Positions 1 through 12,112 of a DNA stretch of 64,000 nt are shown piece by piece; position 1 is the first letter of the stretch, and every line of letters starts with the position of its first letter. The notes under the pieces were generated by a model, which did not search any database, was not told where the DNA came from, and saw only the letters and a list, made by a program, of their open reading frames with translations. Origin of the DNA: Papiliotrema nemorosa (taxonomy: Eukaryota > Basidiomycota > Tremellomycetes > Tremellales > Rhynchogastremaceae); contig JASKOT010000006.1 of assembly GCA_032158125.1 (NCBI GenBank), positions 62,001-126,000 of the forward strand, given 5' to 3'. A program made the translations under genes and the position numbers.

Positions 1-2147
1 ACTGGATTATATATCGGTGGGAAATGGGTCAAAGGTCGAGGTCCACCACTGGAGACGCTCAACCCCGCTACAGAACAAGTCCACGGGACGGTCGATACCG
101 CCTCAAAGGAAGATGTAGATGATGCAGTCAAGGCTGCTCGAGAGGCATTTGAGACTACCTGGGGCCTTGAATCGTCGGCTAATCAACGGGGAGAGTTGAT
201 GTTTCGTCTAGCGGAATTGTTGGAGAAGAACAAGGATGAGTTGGCGCAGTTGGAAGCTATAGATTGTGGGAAGCCCGTATCGTGTGGGTAGATTCATCTA
301 CCTCTTTCCATCTTTGTGCTTGTCGGTGTCGAAGATGATGGTTGACATGTAGGGTGCAGGGCGGATATCGAAGATGGAGTGACGACCTTTAAATACTACG
401 CTGGTCAGTCTTCTTCATCGACTAATGATAACCTCTGGATCATTTGGGGAGTAGCTAACGGCACAGGAGCGGCGACCAAGATCGAAGGCAAGGTTGTCGA
501 GATTGACGATAAAGAAAAGTTCTGCATGGTCAGGAAAGAACCGATAGGTGTGGTTGGGCAGATTGTGCCTTGGAACTACCCATTGCTCATGATGATCTGG
601 CAAGTCGACGTCTCTCTTCACCTACCTCTATTGTCCCCCTCCATCGTTCCTTTGGTGGAGTGGTATGCATGAGATAAAGCTGACATGCAGGAAAGTTGCT
701 CCGGCTCTAGCGGCAGGTTGCGCGATCGTCTTCAAAGCAGCAGAACAAACTCCCTTGACGACACTCAAGTTTGCGGAATTGGTGCATGAGGCTGGGTATC
801 CAGCTGGCAGTTTCAACCTCCTCAATGGGACCGGAGCAATCACTGGCGCAGCTATGAGTGTCCACATGGACATTGACAAGGTGTGTAGTCTCTCTGAATC
901 ACAGCTCCTTCCCCATGCCAGTCGCTCGACCTAGCCTCTTGACCACTGATCACCCGAATGGAGGCTGAATGTGTGTAGATCGCATTCACAGGCTCGACCC
1001 CCACCGGAAGGAAGATCGTCAAAGCTGCCGCCGACTCAAACTTGAAGCAGGTCTCATTGGAACTGGGTGGGAAATCACCCATGATTGTCTTTGATTCTGC
1101 CGATTTGGAAGAAGCCGCCAAATGGTGTGCATTTGGTGCGTCCTCTTCGCCATATCGTCCCGCACTGTCTACCTTATCCTTGGTTTCACTTCTGGGTCTT
1201 TCTCATCGGTCAAAAGCCTCGATCTGCCCTTGATTGAGTTAATGATTAGGCGCCTTTGAATGCGGTGGACAATCATGCAATCTCGGTTCGAGAGTACTCG
1301 TCCAAAACTCAATCTACGACAAATTCATGTCCCTCTACATTGACGCTGTTAAAAAGATCAAAGTGGGAGATCCATTAGATACGACCACGTTCCAAGGTCC
1401 ACAGGTATCTAAACTCCAATTTGACAAGATCATGGGGTACATTGAGTCTGGTAAAGCGTCAAACAAGGCAAAAGTCCTTCTGGGCGGTGAGGCAGAGACA
1501 GGTCACGGAAGGGATCTCTCGCTGATGATAGGTAATGCTATTCCCGGCGATGGGTATCTCATCGAGCCGACCATCTTTTCAGAAGTCGACATGTCTATGG
1601 AGATTGGAGCCGAGGAGATTTTCGGACCGGTATCTTGCGTGTTCAGGTTTGAAGATGAGGTCGAGGCGCTCAAGATTGCCAATGATACATCTGTAAGCGA
1701 TCGGTCCCTGCACGATCTCCCAAGCCTCTTCGTCCTGTTCTTCCTTCGCCTCGAGTATAGTGTCAGACTTCTTGAGCTCATCTTCAGTTCGGCTTGGCCG
1801 CGGGAATCTTCACCAACGATCTGCGCCAGAGTAACCGAGTGACCAGAAAGCTGAGAGCGGGTGAGTAGATCCACAACAAGCAGCCTAAAACGGAATTACA
1901 GACTGAGCGCAGGTACCGTCTGGGTGAACCAGTACGTAATGGTATCCCCAACTGTCCCTTTCGGAGGGTACAAGCAATCTGGCTGGGGACGAGATTTGGG
2001 CCTAGAGGTGAGTCGTTGTACCACAACGGTTTCATGGTGATTCGAGAGCATATCACGGCTTACTATTAGGCCCTGGATGGGTACCTGATCAGCAAAGCGG
2101 TACATCAGTACTATGGTGGACCCTTGGATTGGCCCGTTCAGCCGTAA
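1..2147 (+). CDS. Aldehyde dehydrogenase (5'-truncated by window)
   Basis: NAD(P)-dependent oxidation of an aldehyde to its acid; closest in feel to betaine/amino-aldehyde dehydrogenases of the ALDH superfamily. The coding sequence is open from base 1 (TGLYIGGKW..., the usual N-terminal ALDH start region), so only a short 5' part is missing. About nine exons can be joined. They carry the oxyanion-site motif PWNYPLLM (about 555-595), the coenzyme-site segment [10 protein letters not shown] (about 983-1015), the general-base motif LELGGKSP (about 1048-1080) and the catalytic cysteine in [10 protein letters not shown] (about 1262-1292). The C-terminus contains [15 protein letters not shown] and stops at 2145-2147. 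All catalytic residues are present, so the gene looks functional. The exact substrate cannot be read from sequence. Confidence 0.93.
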
Positions 2148-2220
2148 TTACGTTCAAACCCATCAGTCAGCCTTCATACGATTATCGCACATGCATGCAC
2201 AAGTCAGAGCGAGGGATCAT

Positions 2221-5200
2221 TTACCCTGAATCTGACCAGAGTGGAATTCCAGGAAACAACCAAGATATATCCACGTCTGGTTGGGGGACACCTTCCGTGT
2301 CGAAATTGAATGAAGGTGCCGGTATCGATTGGTCCAATGGGTGGGCGCCGATCATCGTTGGCGCCTCTTGAACCGGGTTTGACAGTAAAGAAGTAGGATT
2401 CACAGAGTTTATGCCAAAGGTCGAGAAGATATCAAGGGCGCCAGGGTCAAGAGCATCCACCGGACTGTCCTCAAAGATCCTGTCAGTCAACAATTAGCCA
2501 GGCGTCGTGAGTTGATCCAACTTGCCCTGTCCTTGTCATGGTCGCTGTTGAGTCTGCCATAGTGGAGAAGATCCCTTGTCCAGACGCGCTTGATATGCCG
2601 GAAGCCGAGACCGCCTGATTAGACCCGGCATGCGTGAGGACTACTCCGCACACTGCCATCAGACGAGCCATTCCCGATACAATCCCACAACCAGGGCTTA
2701 CCTTTACACGTGTTTTCGAAAGTCTTAGTAGCCCATCGAGAAGCTGGAAACCGCGTCGCAAAAATGTCGAGCAGCATCGCGGTGGCTTGTAATGCCCTAT
2801 GACACTCTGCTTCTGTTTGCCAATCCCTCTGCGATTTGGCCGAGAGTAGTGCGGCTAGCAGAAGTCTAGAAGCCACCAGGCATCTATATGCAAAGACTGA
2901 AGTGAGCTCCCATCGGATGGCATAAGCTCAAAAGGTTCACTCACGCATATCAGCCTGGTGAATCAAATCAGCCGGTCCAAGTTGGATCATCGAGGTGATC
3001 ATGGATTTTGCAGCCTGTACCAACGGTCCCCTCAGCGCCGACTCTTTATCCGGGTCAAGAGGTCGAGTGGCCAGAGTCAACTGAAGTCTTCTAGCCGCCA
3101 ACAGAATCTCGATGAGCGTCTCTATTCCCGCAATTTGTTCCGACGCTATGGAAAAGTAGGGCGATTTGGGTCGATCTGAGATATCCCTTTGCCGTAGTTC
3201 GGGTGGTAATGATCTGACCGTAAGCTTGTTCGCGTGCACTAAGAAGCTCACTCTCTCCACTCGTTCAGCGATTCTTCGGCTTGTTTCATTCCCTCTTCGT
3301 CTTGCGGTAAGGGATCCGTCTTGAATGCGATCTTTGCCAGAAAGGGGGAATCGGCGAATAAAGGTCGATGCACCACTGCCCAGAGCGTGATGTCCAATAC
3401 AGCGGAGATGCGAATCATCTCGTTGAATATGATCACGTGTTGAATATCCATCAAAATAGGCAAAGAGGTTGAATCGGCGGTTTCGGTGAATGAAGAAGGG
3501 ATCCGGTTGTCCCATATCTGTAAAGTGAACCATTGCTGTCGACCAAAGATGGCCGATATTTGCATGTTGTAGCTGACTTTCAGTCTACAACCTGAGGCAA
3601 GAACTCACCAAAAGATGGCCCATCCCGCGCGCTGGTCTTAGCCCTTTGCCCCTACACAACCCAAGCGTTCGACTCACCCGTCGAATTTCACGCTCTACCG
3701 GATCGAGAGGTACTTTGGCGGGATATTCCCTTCAATCAGTCAAGATTGTACGAATGGACATACCGGTTTAACCCAAAATCTATACAGTACGCCGCACAAG
3801 CTGAAAAGTAGTGAAAAGAGAGGGGCGAAGGGACCTTGTTCACGCAATAGAATTGCGAGACGAAAAAGAGCGCCAGGCAATCTTTGAACGTTCCCCTGTG
3901 GACTGTCCCCAACAATTTGTGGAAGAGATGATGCCATTGTGTTCCGGCTGTCGAGGGGTCGCCTATAATCAGTGAGGTCCAGAGCCACCTCATGCGTACT
4001 CACCTCCTGGAGAGAGCACTCGAGGGTCAGAGCTGTATCGTGAAGCCAACATGCACATGGCTACTACCATAGCACCATGTGAAGGATCATTCCATTGCTC
4101 CGTGTCCTGTCAGAGTCAGTCATTTACCTAACGTGACACTGCCAAAAGGCGAACATTGAAAAACCTATCGGCATGCAGGATGGGCCAGGATGGGTGGATC
4201 AAACGAAACTGCACTATGAGTTGAAGTCCACAGAAGTTCTTATCATCAGACGACTGACGAAGAGGTCCAAAAGCGATGCCAGCAGATCCCCGGGTACTAC
4301 CATCAGCTCGCTCACACAGATGGGCTCACTCTTCGCAGCGACCTCGCCATAGATGTTGAACGCTTCCTCTAGATTCCTAGCTCCGTTCTCTGTTCCATCC
4401 ACTTCTGCCGCATCCAGTGTCTCATTGTTGATAGCTTCTGCATTGGTCGTCTCGTCTTCCGTCTTCCCCTGCATCAACGAGTTGAGGTAATCCCATGTGG
4501 AACCAGAGGAAGGAGGAGCATTCCCTCGGATACTCAGCAGCTGTCGTGCCGAATCTCTGATCGTCAGCTTGTACGATATCGGAGTATTATGCGATGTACA
4601 GGATGGGTAGACCTGATGTCGTCCCGACTATGCGGAAGGTGCCAGGATGAGATGTGTACCAGTGTGTATTCTCCGGGGTCACCTTTTCCGCGTCCAGTTT
4701 GGCTCGAGCGTCACCTTGGGCGTGAGCTTCAGTGCTACCATATAGCTGACGAGGGTGAACGTACGAGACATCTGAGAGGGTCCACTGGGTGTTGGAGTCG
4801 CAGCAGTAGCAGATCGCTTCCTCTTCGTCCCTCCCACTGATGCACTTTCCTTCTCCTTTTCTTTATCCTTTTTGATGGGCATAACAAAGGTACCCGCAGC
4901 TGGGGGATTGAAAGTACACGGTACATTCTTGATTCTGCATCGAGCACAGGGGTCTTGAGTGTCACACTATCGTCAGCCGGTGCAGACCTACTCGACTACC
5001 TTGACCTTGCGGGAGCTATCTGTCAGTGCACGACGATCCTGGCGTACTCACCGACACCTATCACATGCTCTGAGATATCGTGTTCTGACTATGGGCTCAT
5101 TGTCTGCGTTGATACTATCTCCGCCGCCTGAAAGACCGGGAGGTTCTGGCGGTAAAGACGACGAGCTCGGTTCGACCAATGTATCGTGCGATTCTTCTGC

Positions 5201-5311
5201 CAGCGATGTATTGTCTATCGACAGCACCATGATCTCCGACTTGTTCCCCCTCCAATTTGTCCCTCGCTGTCGTTGTGATGCTTGATGTTGGTGGAATCGT
5301 CCCCAGTCCAA
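2221..5311 (-). CDS. Zn(II)2Cys6 fungal transcription factor
   Basis: Nuclear DNA-binding regulator of the Gal4-type binuclear zinc cluster class. Exon 1 (ATG at 5309-5311) ends in ACDRCR. A 16-nt exon (5000-5015) then supplies RSRKVK, and the exon beginning at 4966 supplies CDTQDPCARCRIKNVPC. Together these give a perfect C-x2-C-x6-C-x5-C-x2-C-x6-C cluster. A basic linker rich in K/E/R follows (about 4800-4880). Next comes the fungal-specific regulatory domain with the motif IHPSWPILHADR (about 4150-4200), which is typical of this family. Many short introns follow and the last exon stops at 2221. The ATG lies only 102 bp from that of the divergent lactonase-like gene, so the two may share a promoter. 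Internal exon joints between 4.2 and 2.5 kb are approximate. The target genes are unknown. Confidence 0.85.
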
Positions 5312-5413
5312 GTGGTATCAACAATCATCTCGGCGTGACCGACTTTCTTTGCTCGATCTCCTTCATTCCCATAACACTCCCCTGTTGATACTTCTCTTTC
5401 CCCGTTCACTTCG

Positions 5414-6624
5414 ATGGCATGGGTACGATGGTCTCGCCAATCTATCTTAAAGAGGAGGATCGCTGTGCTAGGGCTCGTCGCAACTTGCCTGATCGTCGGT
5501 TCGGGGTTCTACAGCTACCTCAGTCCAGTCGAATACCTCGTCTCCGTCCCATCCAACACAACCTTTCCGCTTCAACTCGTCTCCTACCCCGATCTCAAGA
5601 TATCGCCCCTGACAATCATAGATAGCACATTGTCCCTCTTCCCCACGCATCTGATACGCCATCCAAAGGCGAGAAATGTGTTCTTGGCAACAAACGAAGT
5701 GAGAAAGGGCACGATAGTCGCTCTGCGTCGGACTAGGGATATATTGGAAGTTGCAGGAACGCCAGGCAGCGGTGGATCTTACCCTGCGTATTGTACCACG
5801 GTTACAGACAGACTATTATGCAGCAATGTGAGTTGTCCGCTGCTCGTGTCGCTGATGGAAGTACGATTCGCCCAGTATATCTCTCCATCGACTCGTCAGG
5901 AAATGGCCTTATATACACCATCACTCGACCTACAGTTTTCTCATAGGTGAAGAAGACGATTCTCATCCTCATCAAATCGTACTGCATCCACAACTCAAGG
6001 AGATTTTCTACGTGCCGGACCTGGGGATGAACGGAGTCCATATGATGAAGCTGGATTCAAGAGGAATGGAGTTGGTTCAGACCTATTTCATCTCGAGCGA
6101 ACAGGGTGACGGGGCAAGGCATGCTGTGATCACCCCTGATGGTGCGTTTTCATCTGTGATTTAGATTGCTGCTGATTACAGGGGCTCATATGATCCTTGC
6201 CTTTCAGAAATCCTCGACGGTATCCTCCATACCGATAGATCCCCAAGGATACCTCCAACCATTTGACATTTCCCATCCCACCCTTCCCTCCGCACTGCAG
6301 AACCGCACCTCCTCACATGCCCTCTCCGATGTGCACTCACACCGCGATACAATATACATACTCAATCGACAAGTTCTCCCGCCGTATTCTGGCGAAGGAG
6401 ACAGCATAGCCATGTTCATGAATCGAGCTGGACACCTACATCCATCAGGACATATCCAGCTCCCCTGCTTTCAGCCAAGAGAGATCAAGCGCGTCGATGA
6501 GAAGACGATGCTGGTGACGTGTGTGGGTGGGGATGGGAAGGGTGCTGGGATAGTCTTGATTAAGGATCACCATGTCGTCGGGTATGAGCCTGGGATGAGC
6601 ATGTGGGGAGTGGAAGCGACGTGA
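5414..6624 (+). CDS. Membrane-anchored lactonase-fold (6-phosphogluconolactonase-like) beta-propeller protein
   Basis: Looks like the fungal lactonase family (PF10282-type seven-bladed beta-propeller). Three exons: 5414-5827, 5862-6141 and 6182-6624, with 34- and 40-nt introns. The N-terminus has a basic stretch followed by one hydrophobic segment (about residues 17-35), suggesting a signal anchor and a lumenal or extracellular propeller. Family-like signatures are LLCSNYDSPS across intron 1, SHPHQIVLHP, the blade motif YVPDLGMNGVHMM, GARHAVITPDGAHM across intron 2, and a late repeat around YILNRQVLPP. The family includes cytosolic 6-phosphogluconolactonase relatives and carboxy-cis,cis-muconate cyclase, so the substrate is open. 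The membrane anchor argues against a plain pentose-phosphate role. It is divergent from the zinc-cluster regulator at 2.2-5.3 kb. Confidence 0.75.
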
Positions 6625-7064
6625 TAACGAGGGGAATCGGAAAGAATTCTGCCTGTGTACTTACGGGGCGACAGGCAGGCCACACGCAGGCCACACACGC
6701 ATCTTGGCCGACGCCATGCTACCGAATTTTGTTGGATACTGGATCCTCCCAGATGATAATGGCAGCGAATACAGGCGGTCAGCCGTTACAGTTTATCATA
6801 TATACTACTTGTTCGCTTGCGACATCCATAGGTCAAGTACTTGACATCCACTATTGCATTTACGTCTTGTATTACCATCTACAATGCATGTCGCTCTGAC
6901 ATTCTGGCTACATGCATACGCATCCGAGTCACTCTGCAGACCCTCGCTTGAATGATGCGTCATGCGGTACGAGTTGCGGATATAGGATCCACCTTCTTTA
7001 CGTGGGTGACGAGGGTTCATTTTCCACTTTCCACAATGTACAACTCCTACCATCTGTATCGACC

Positions 7065-8312
7065 ATGTCAGAAGCTTCCTCAATGTTCAAGGAGCTCCCT
7101 GAACTCCTGGCCGAGCTAGAAGAGGTGTACAAGGACATCCATGCGCATCCCGAACTATCGATGAACGAACATCGGACCGCTGATATCGCTTGGAAACACC
7201 TCAAATCGCTAGAATATGAAGTCGTCCAAGGATTAGGAGGGACGGGTACAGTGGGAGTCTTAAGGAATGGCGAAGGATCGACGGTGATGTTGCGGGCCGA
7301 TATGGACGCTTTGCCCCTCAAAGAATCAACAGGCCTCGATTATGCCAGTACAGCAACCACGAAAGATGGAACTCCTATCACCCACGCTTGCGGACACGAC
7401 ATGCATGTGACATGGCTGATGGGTGTCACGCGGGTATTCGCAAAGCATTGAGACGCATGGAAAGGCACACTGGTAGCGGTGTTTCAACCTGGGGAGGAGA
7501 CTGCAGAAGGAGCTCAGGCGATGATCAAGGATGGACTGTTTGACAAGGTCCCCAAACCGGATATAGTACTAGGTCAACATGTCATGGTTGGTTCGGCTGG
7601 AGTCATATCAGGATCCAGCGGACCTATCACCTTCGCGGCGGATAGCTTGGAGGTGACCTTGTTTGGGAGAGGAGCACATGGATCGATGCCGCAATCGAGT
7701 ATCGACCCAGTTATCATGGCCGCTTCGACCGTCATGCGACTTCAAACCATCGTCTCGAGAGAGCTATCACCCATAGATCAGGCAGTAGTCACTATCGGCA
7801 GTATCCAAGCTGGAACCAAGGATAATGTCATCCCCGATACGGCGACCATCAAGATGAACATACGTACCTTGGACGAAGGGGTGAGGAGGAGAGTGTTGGA
7901 TGCCATTGAGCGTATTGTCAAGGCCGAAGCGCAAGCTTCCAATGCGCCAAAACAGCCTGAAATCAAGACAATCGATCGCTACCCTCTGAATGTCAACGAC
8001 GAAAAGGCGAGCAACACCGTCAGAGACGCCATGAAGGACCGTTTCGAGCAAGGAAGGGTGGTGCACACGGGGCCTAACCCAGCCAGCGAAGACTTTGGGT
8101 GCTTTGGGACAGATTGGGGAGTGCCCAGTGTGTACTGGTTTGTAGGCGGGACCGACCCCGAGGTGTTTGGTAGAGCGAAAAAGGAGGGCAAGGTGCACGA
8201 GTTGCCAGTGAATCACAGTCCTGATTTCGCCCCTGTTCTACATCCCACCTTGCAGACTGGAGTCGAGGCTATGGCGGCAGCTGCTCTGGCGTGGCTTGGG
8301 AAGCAGCAGTAG
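7065..8312 (+). pseudogene. M20-family amidohydrolase (hippurate/IAA-amino-acid hydrolase type) with in-frame TGA
   Basis: Single-exon gene for a zinc-dependent peptidase M20/amidohydrolase that would remove acyl groups from N-acyl amino acids. Metal-site motifs are present: LRADMDALP, HACGHDMH (about 7386-7409) and FQPGEETAEG. The dimerisation domain (GRGAHGSMP) and the C-terminal NHSPDF (about 8212) follow. The reading frame is open from 7065 to the stop at 8310-8312 except for a TGA at 7449-7451. The codon lies between RVFAKH and DAWKGTLVAVFQPGEE, where family members normally have Arg. CGA to TGA needs one C-to-T change at a CpG. No GT-AG pair of plausible size removes it without deleting conserved sequence. 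It is therefore a recent nonsense allele, a readthrough gene or a base-call error. Everything else looks intact. Confidence 0.8.
7449..7451 (+). other. In-frame TGA codon in the M20 gene
   Basis: This stop splits an otherwise continuous 415-codon frame. It is followed directly by G (TGAG). It occupies the place of a conserved basic residue in the family motif A-x-H-R-D-A-W. Confidence 0.9.
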
Positions 8313-8545
8313 CAGTACCCTGATGCATGTGGAAGACCCCATGCCGCGATCTGATTCCAGCGAAATGAGACCGACGGTCTGGTGTCCCCTTTGTCGATCA
8401 CTTCGGTGGCCGACCCCGCCTGTTGGAGCGATCACCTCGGCGACATCACATTGGCAGCGCGCATCTGGGTGTGTGTATATATATGGGTGACTTTATGCAT
8501 GGGCTCACCCATCAAGTCGACACCCAGGACCCACTCCCTTCCAAG

Positions 8546-9439
8546 ATGAAGCTCTTTGTCACTGGCTGCAGTGGTCTCCTCGGCGGATCCCTCATCCCCC
8601 AGCTCGTCGCCAAAGGACACACTGTCGTCGCGCTCTCCCGATCCGAGACTTCCGATGCCAAGCTCACTCAACGTGGTGCTACCCCCGTCCGAGGGGACCA
8701 GACCTCGCTCGATGTTCTCGCTCAACAAGCCCAAGAGGCCGATGCGGTCATTCATGCCGCTTTCGGCATGGACGATCAATCCGATCCAACATGGTACAGC
8801 ACCGCCTGTGAACAAGATCGAGCAGCCATCAAAGCTATGTGCGACGCCCTTATCACTCGACCTGGACGTACTTTCATCTATACCAGCGGGACACTCCTCT
8901 GCAAAGACGCCGATGAAGACTTTCCCGACATTATGACTTTCCCTCCGCGAGGTCTATCCGAGCTCCTCGCCAGTGAGTACGTCGAGAAAGGTTTGCGAGT
9001 CTACAAGGTCCGAATCCCACCTATCAACCATGGTCCTTCTCACCGACACGCCTTCATCACCGAACGAGTGGCTGCGGCAAAGAAGTCTGGGTATGCGGGA
9101 TATGTCGGTAAAGGCGATCAGATGTGGTCATCTTGTCATGTGGACGATGCTGCCAAGATCTACGTCTCAGCGCTTGAATCGGACGTCGCGTCGGGTACGG
9201 TTTTCCACGCAGTCGCAGAGAAGGTCAACATGAAGGACATTGCCGAGTACATCGGGGAGAAGCTGGATCTGCCTACGCAAAGCGTGCCACCGGAAGACGC
9301 GATGGCTCATTGGGGTTTTGTGGGGATGGTCTTGGGCATGGACGATCCGGCGACCAGTGAGAAGACGCAAAGTAGACTGGGATGGAAGCCGGAGCAGTAT
9401 GGGCTGTTGGAAGAGCTCTCGAGAAACTACGAGTTCTGA
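8546..9439 (+). CDS. Atypical/extended SDR, NAD(P)-dependent epimerase-dehydratase family
   Basis: Intronless 297-residue protein with a Rossmann nucleotide-binding start, MKLFVTGCSGLLGGSL. The glycine pattern G-x2-G-x2-G is at residues 7-13. Then come DAVIHAAFGMDD, the Ser-containing strand FIYTSGTLLC, and late motifs typical of nucleotide-sugar or flavonoid-reductase-like SDRs (SCHVDDAAKIYVSAL, RLGWKP). The usual Y-x3-K is present in altered form (SEYVEKGLRVYK region). The start is taken at 8546, where the Rossmann motif begins. Upstream in-frame codons to 8423 lie close to a TATA-like stretch (about 8477-8485) and probably belong to the leader. Likely cytosolic oxidoreductase; substrate unknown. 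Confidence 0.85.
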   Translation: MKLFVTGCSGLLGGSLIPQLVAKGHTVVALSRSETSDAKLTQRGATPVRGDQTSLDVLAQQAQEADAVIHAAFGMDDQSDPTWYSTACEQDRAAIKAMCDALITRPGRTFIYTSGTLLCKDADEDFPDIMTFPPRGLSELLASEYVEKGLRVYKVRIPPINHGPSHRHAFITERVAAAKKSGYAGYVGKGDQMWSSCHVDDAAKIYVSALESDVASGTVFHAVAEKVNMKDIAEYIGEKLDLPTQSVPPEDAMAHWGFVGMVLGMDDPATSEKTQSRLGWKPEQYGLLEELSRNYEF

Positions 9440-10090
9440 CCCTGCATGTATGAGTAGACTCTCCCGCTTGTTGAATGGTGATGCAAGGACTTCCTTGATG
9501 ATTTGTGAACAAGGGTCCGACCTTCTCGGCAGCTCACGAAACACCTAGGGATCTACCGGGAAATCCCATTTATCCGTGATGAACTACAAAGATTCGATAA
9601 AAACAACTATGAGCACGAAGAACCTGGTGCCCTGATCCTAACCTGACCCTTGAGTTGGCCGCCTTCGGCATTGGTCGCTTTTATCCCACCTTGACTCTCC
9701 GAAAACTCACGAGGAAGCAGAGATCTCGCATCGTGTGGGGCACTCAGCCGGGACGGTGAGTAAGGGTCGACACGAGCACTGTACCTGAATCACGAGCTAT
9801 TTATACACCACATGTGGCGGTAACCGTCGGCATTATCTGTACGTGCCGAACGCCTCTAAAGGTTAGACTGCGACTATGCCTGCGTACAATCTACTGTTAG
9901 ATCTATATTTGGATGCACCTCCCACGGGTCCCTTAGTGCCCCTTGATAGATTTTCGAATCTTGCTTGTAAGAATCGAAATGTCCGGAGCGATGTCGACCG
10001 GGTCCCTTTGTCAGACCCCGGACATATAAAAATGAGACCCACCGACGACTAGATGCCCCATTCCCCCCAGTCTTCTTACCCACCTCAAAG
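9440..10090. other. Intergenic region upstream of MFS transporter
   Basis: About 650 bp between the SDR stop and the transporter ATG. I see no supported gene. It probably holds the SDR terminator and the transporter promoter; a TATA-like ACATATAAAAA lies at about 10021-10031, about 60 bp before the ATG. Confidence 0.5.
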
Positions 10091-12008
10091 ATGACCCTAC
10101 ACGCAAACTTCTCTGTGGCCCAGGCTGAAAAGCCCCACTCGCAGCATTATGATAACCCCCTGGGCAAAGCCGAGTCGAGGGGCGAGACCGTTGCTGAGCC
10201 ATACGAGGAGGACTCCAAGGCTGTGAGGAAGTTGTTGATGAAGCTAGACTTTACCATCTTGCCTTTCGCCGTCTTGTTGTACCTCTCGGCGTATCTCGAC
10301 CGAGGAAACTTGTGGGTATCGACGGTGTATAAGTGGGGTCCGCGCTGACCATCAGGGCCAATGCTCGACTTCAAGGTCTGGAGGAGCAAGTGCTCGATAA
10401 CAACGACACCAACTGTGGGTGTACAACGCTTTCGAGGTGGATCACATTGCTGACTATCAGACTCCATCGCCCTCTGCTGCTTCTTTATCACTTACATCGT
10501 CTTCTCTGTGAGCTCTACTCTCTATTCATCGCCATAATCATCGCTCATAAACAGGTACCCGGAACACTGCTCGCTCGTCAATTCAACCCTTCCCGAACCA
10601 TCGCCTGTGGAGCTCTCATCTGGTCCATCGCCGCTACATGTCAAGCAGCCGCTCATCAAAAAGCCGGCCTATACGTCTGTCGACTGTTTGTCGGTATCGG
10701 AGAAGCAATGTTTGGTCAAGCTATGGCTTTCCACCTCTCGCTCTGGTACACTAAGCGAGATTTGGCCAAACGAGTCGGTCTCTTCATTTCTGCCGGTTCG
10801 CTCTCGGGCGCCTTCGGTGGTCTGATCGCATTCGGTGTGCAGCATATCAAGAACACTCCCATTGCTCAATGGAGGATTCTATTCTTGATTGAAGGTTGCC
10901 CGTCGGTACTTCTCGCTATCTGCGTGGCACTCTTCATGCCTTCTCGGCCTGAATCGAGTAGACTACTCAACTCTGAGCAGAAGAGTCTCTGTATCGCTCG
11001 ACTCATGGCTGAAAACTCTACCGATGACCGACCGGGAATCGACTGGAACGGTGTCCGACGAACTTTCACCGACTGGAAGACCTATGTCGTGTCTGTCGGT
11101 TATGTGAGTTTCTTTTTCCTTCCCTCTCTTCCGTGCTGACCCTCAGTCTTGCTTGAACATGGGTCTAGGATCAGTGGGAGGGTTCCTTCCCACTATCATC
11201 AAGGGTCTGGGTTACACAAACGCAAAGGTGAGCTTTCATTTCTATGAGAAGGAAGAAGGAAGTGGAGAAGGAGTCGAAGCGGAATGGTGGCGACAAGAAA
11301 CTGATCCTCAGGCCCAACTGTTCACCGTCCCGCCCTATGTCGTCGCGCTCGTATTCATGCTCCTCCTCACTTCGTTCTCGGACCACAAACAAACTCGAGG
11401 AATCCCCGCGGCATGCGTGTTCTTGATCGGTTTAGTCGGATGGACTCTGCTCTTGACCATCAACGCGCACAAGCCTACTCATACCGAATTGCACGTTCGG
11501 TACTTTGCTTGCATCTGCGTCGTCGTCGCTGGATACACCAACATTCCCATCGTCATTTGTAAGTCGTATCCTGCATTCTTCGTGAGATGCGTACTGATGA
11601 TAAGCTTGGCAATCTGGTAACACCGGTAACCAGTCTCAACGAGCCGCTTCGCTGGGTATGCTCAACACTCTCGGTCAATGTCTCTCCCTCGCTGCTGCTT
11701 TCCTGTGAGTGCACCGTTAACATGACACGTCAAGTGCTGATTCCAGCTTCCCTTCCACGGACAAACCCCAGTTCAAGAAGGGTTGCAGTGTAAACGTCGC
11801 GTTTGCCTGTCTCGGTCTCGTCATCATGTTGGGGATGACCACGTACTATCGATATGAGAACAGGAGACGAGACAAGACCGAAGGCGGACGACCGGTTCCT
11901 GGTACTCATATCAACACCCAGGAAGAGTTTGACAAAGCTCCAGGTGAGTCGATATATTAAAAGGTCTCGGTTCACAGCTGACGCCCAGGATTTCGATACG
12001 TCGTGTAG
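10091..12008 (+). CDS. MFS transporter, allantoate permease / anion:cation symporter family
   Basis: Plasma-membrane proton symporter of the Dal5/Tna1 (ACS) type, which moves small carboxylate vitamins or nitrogen compounds. About nine exons. The N-terminal cytosolic tail is followed by KLDFTILPFAVLLYLSAYLDRGNLGNARLQGL (split by an intron at about 10312), the diagnostic first transmembrane helix of the family. Later segments include CRLFVGIGEAMFGQAMAFHLSLWY, LFLIEGCPSVLLAICVALFM, LNMGLGSVGGFLPTIIKGLGYTNAK and the last helix FACLGLVIMLGMTTYYRYENRRR. The last exon adds GFRYVV and the stop at 12006-12008. About 12 helices are predictable. Substrate not assignable. Confidence 0.9.
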
Positions 12009-12112
12009 ATGTCTGAAGGTACCATCGGGAGTCTGGTTCGTCGATAGAAAGAATATTCAGGTAGTTTGACAAATGCAAAGCTTTACGAGAGTCCATATGA
12101 CATTGCATTAGT

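Noticed and set aside
5828..5950. Apparent frameshift in the lactonase-like gene
   Set aside because: Removing a 34-nt intron (5828-5861) gives one open frame through LCSNYDSPS to SHPHQIVL, so no lesion is needed.
7392..7475. Intron that could remove the TGA in the M20 gene
   Set aside because: Available GT...AG pairs are too short (19-41 nt) or would delete the conserved stretch R-V-F-A-K-H-R-D-A-W.
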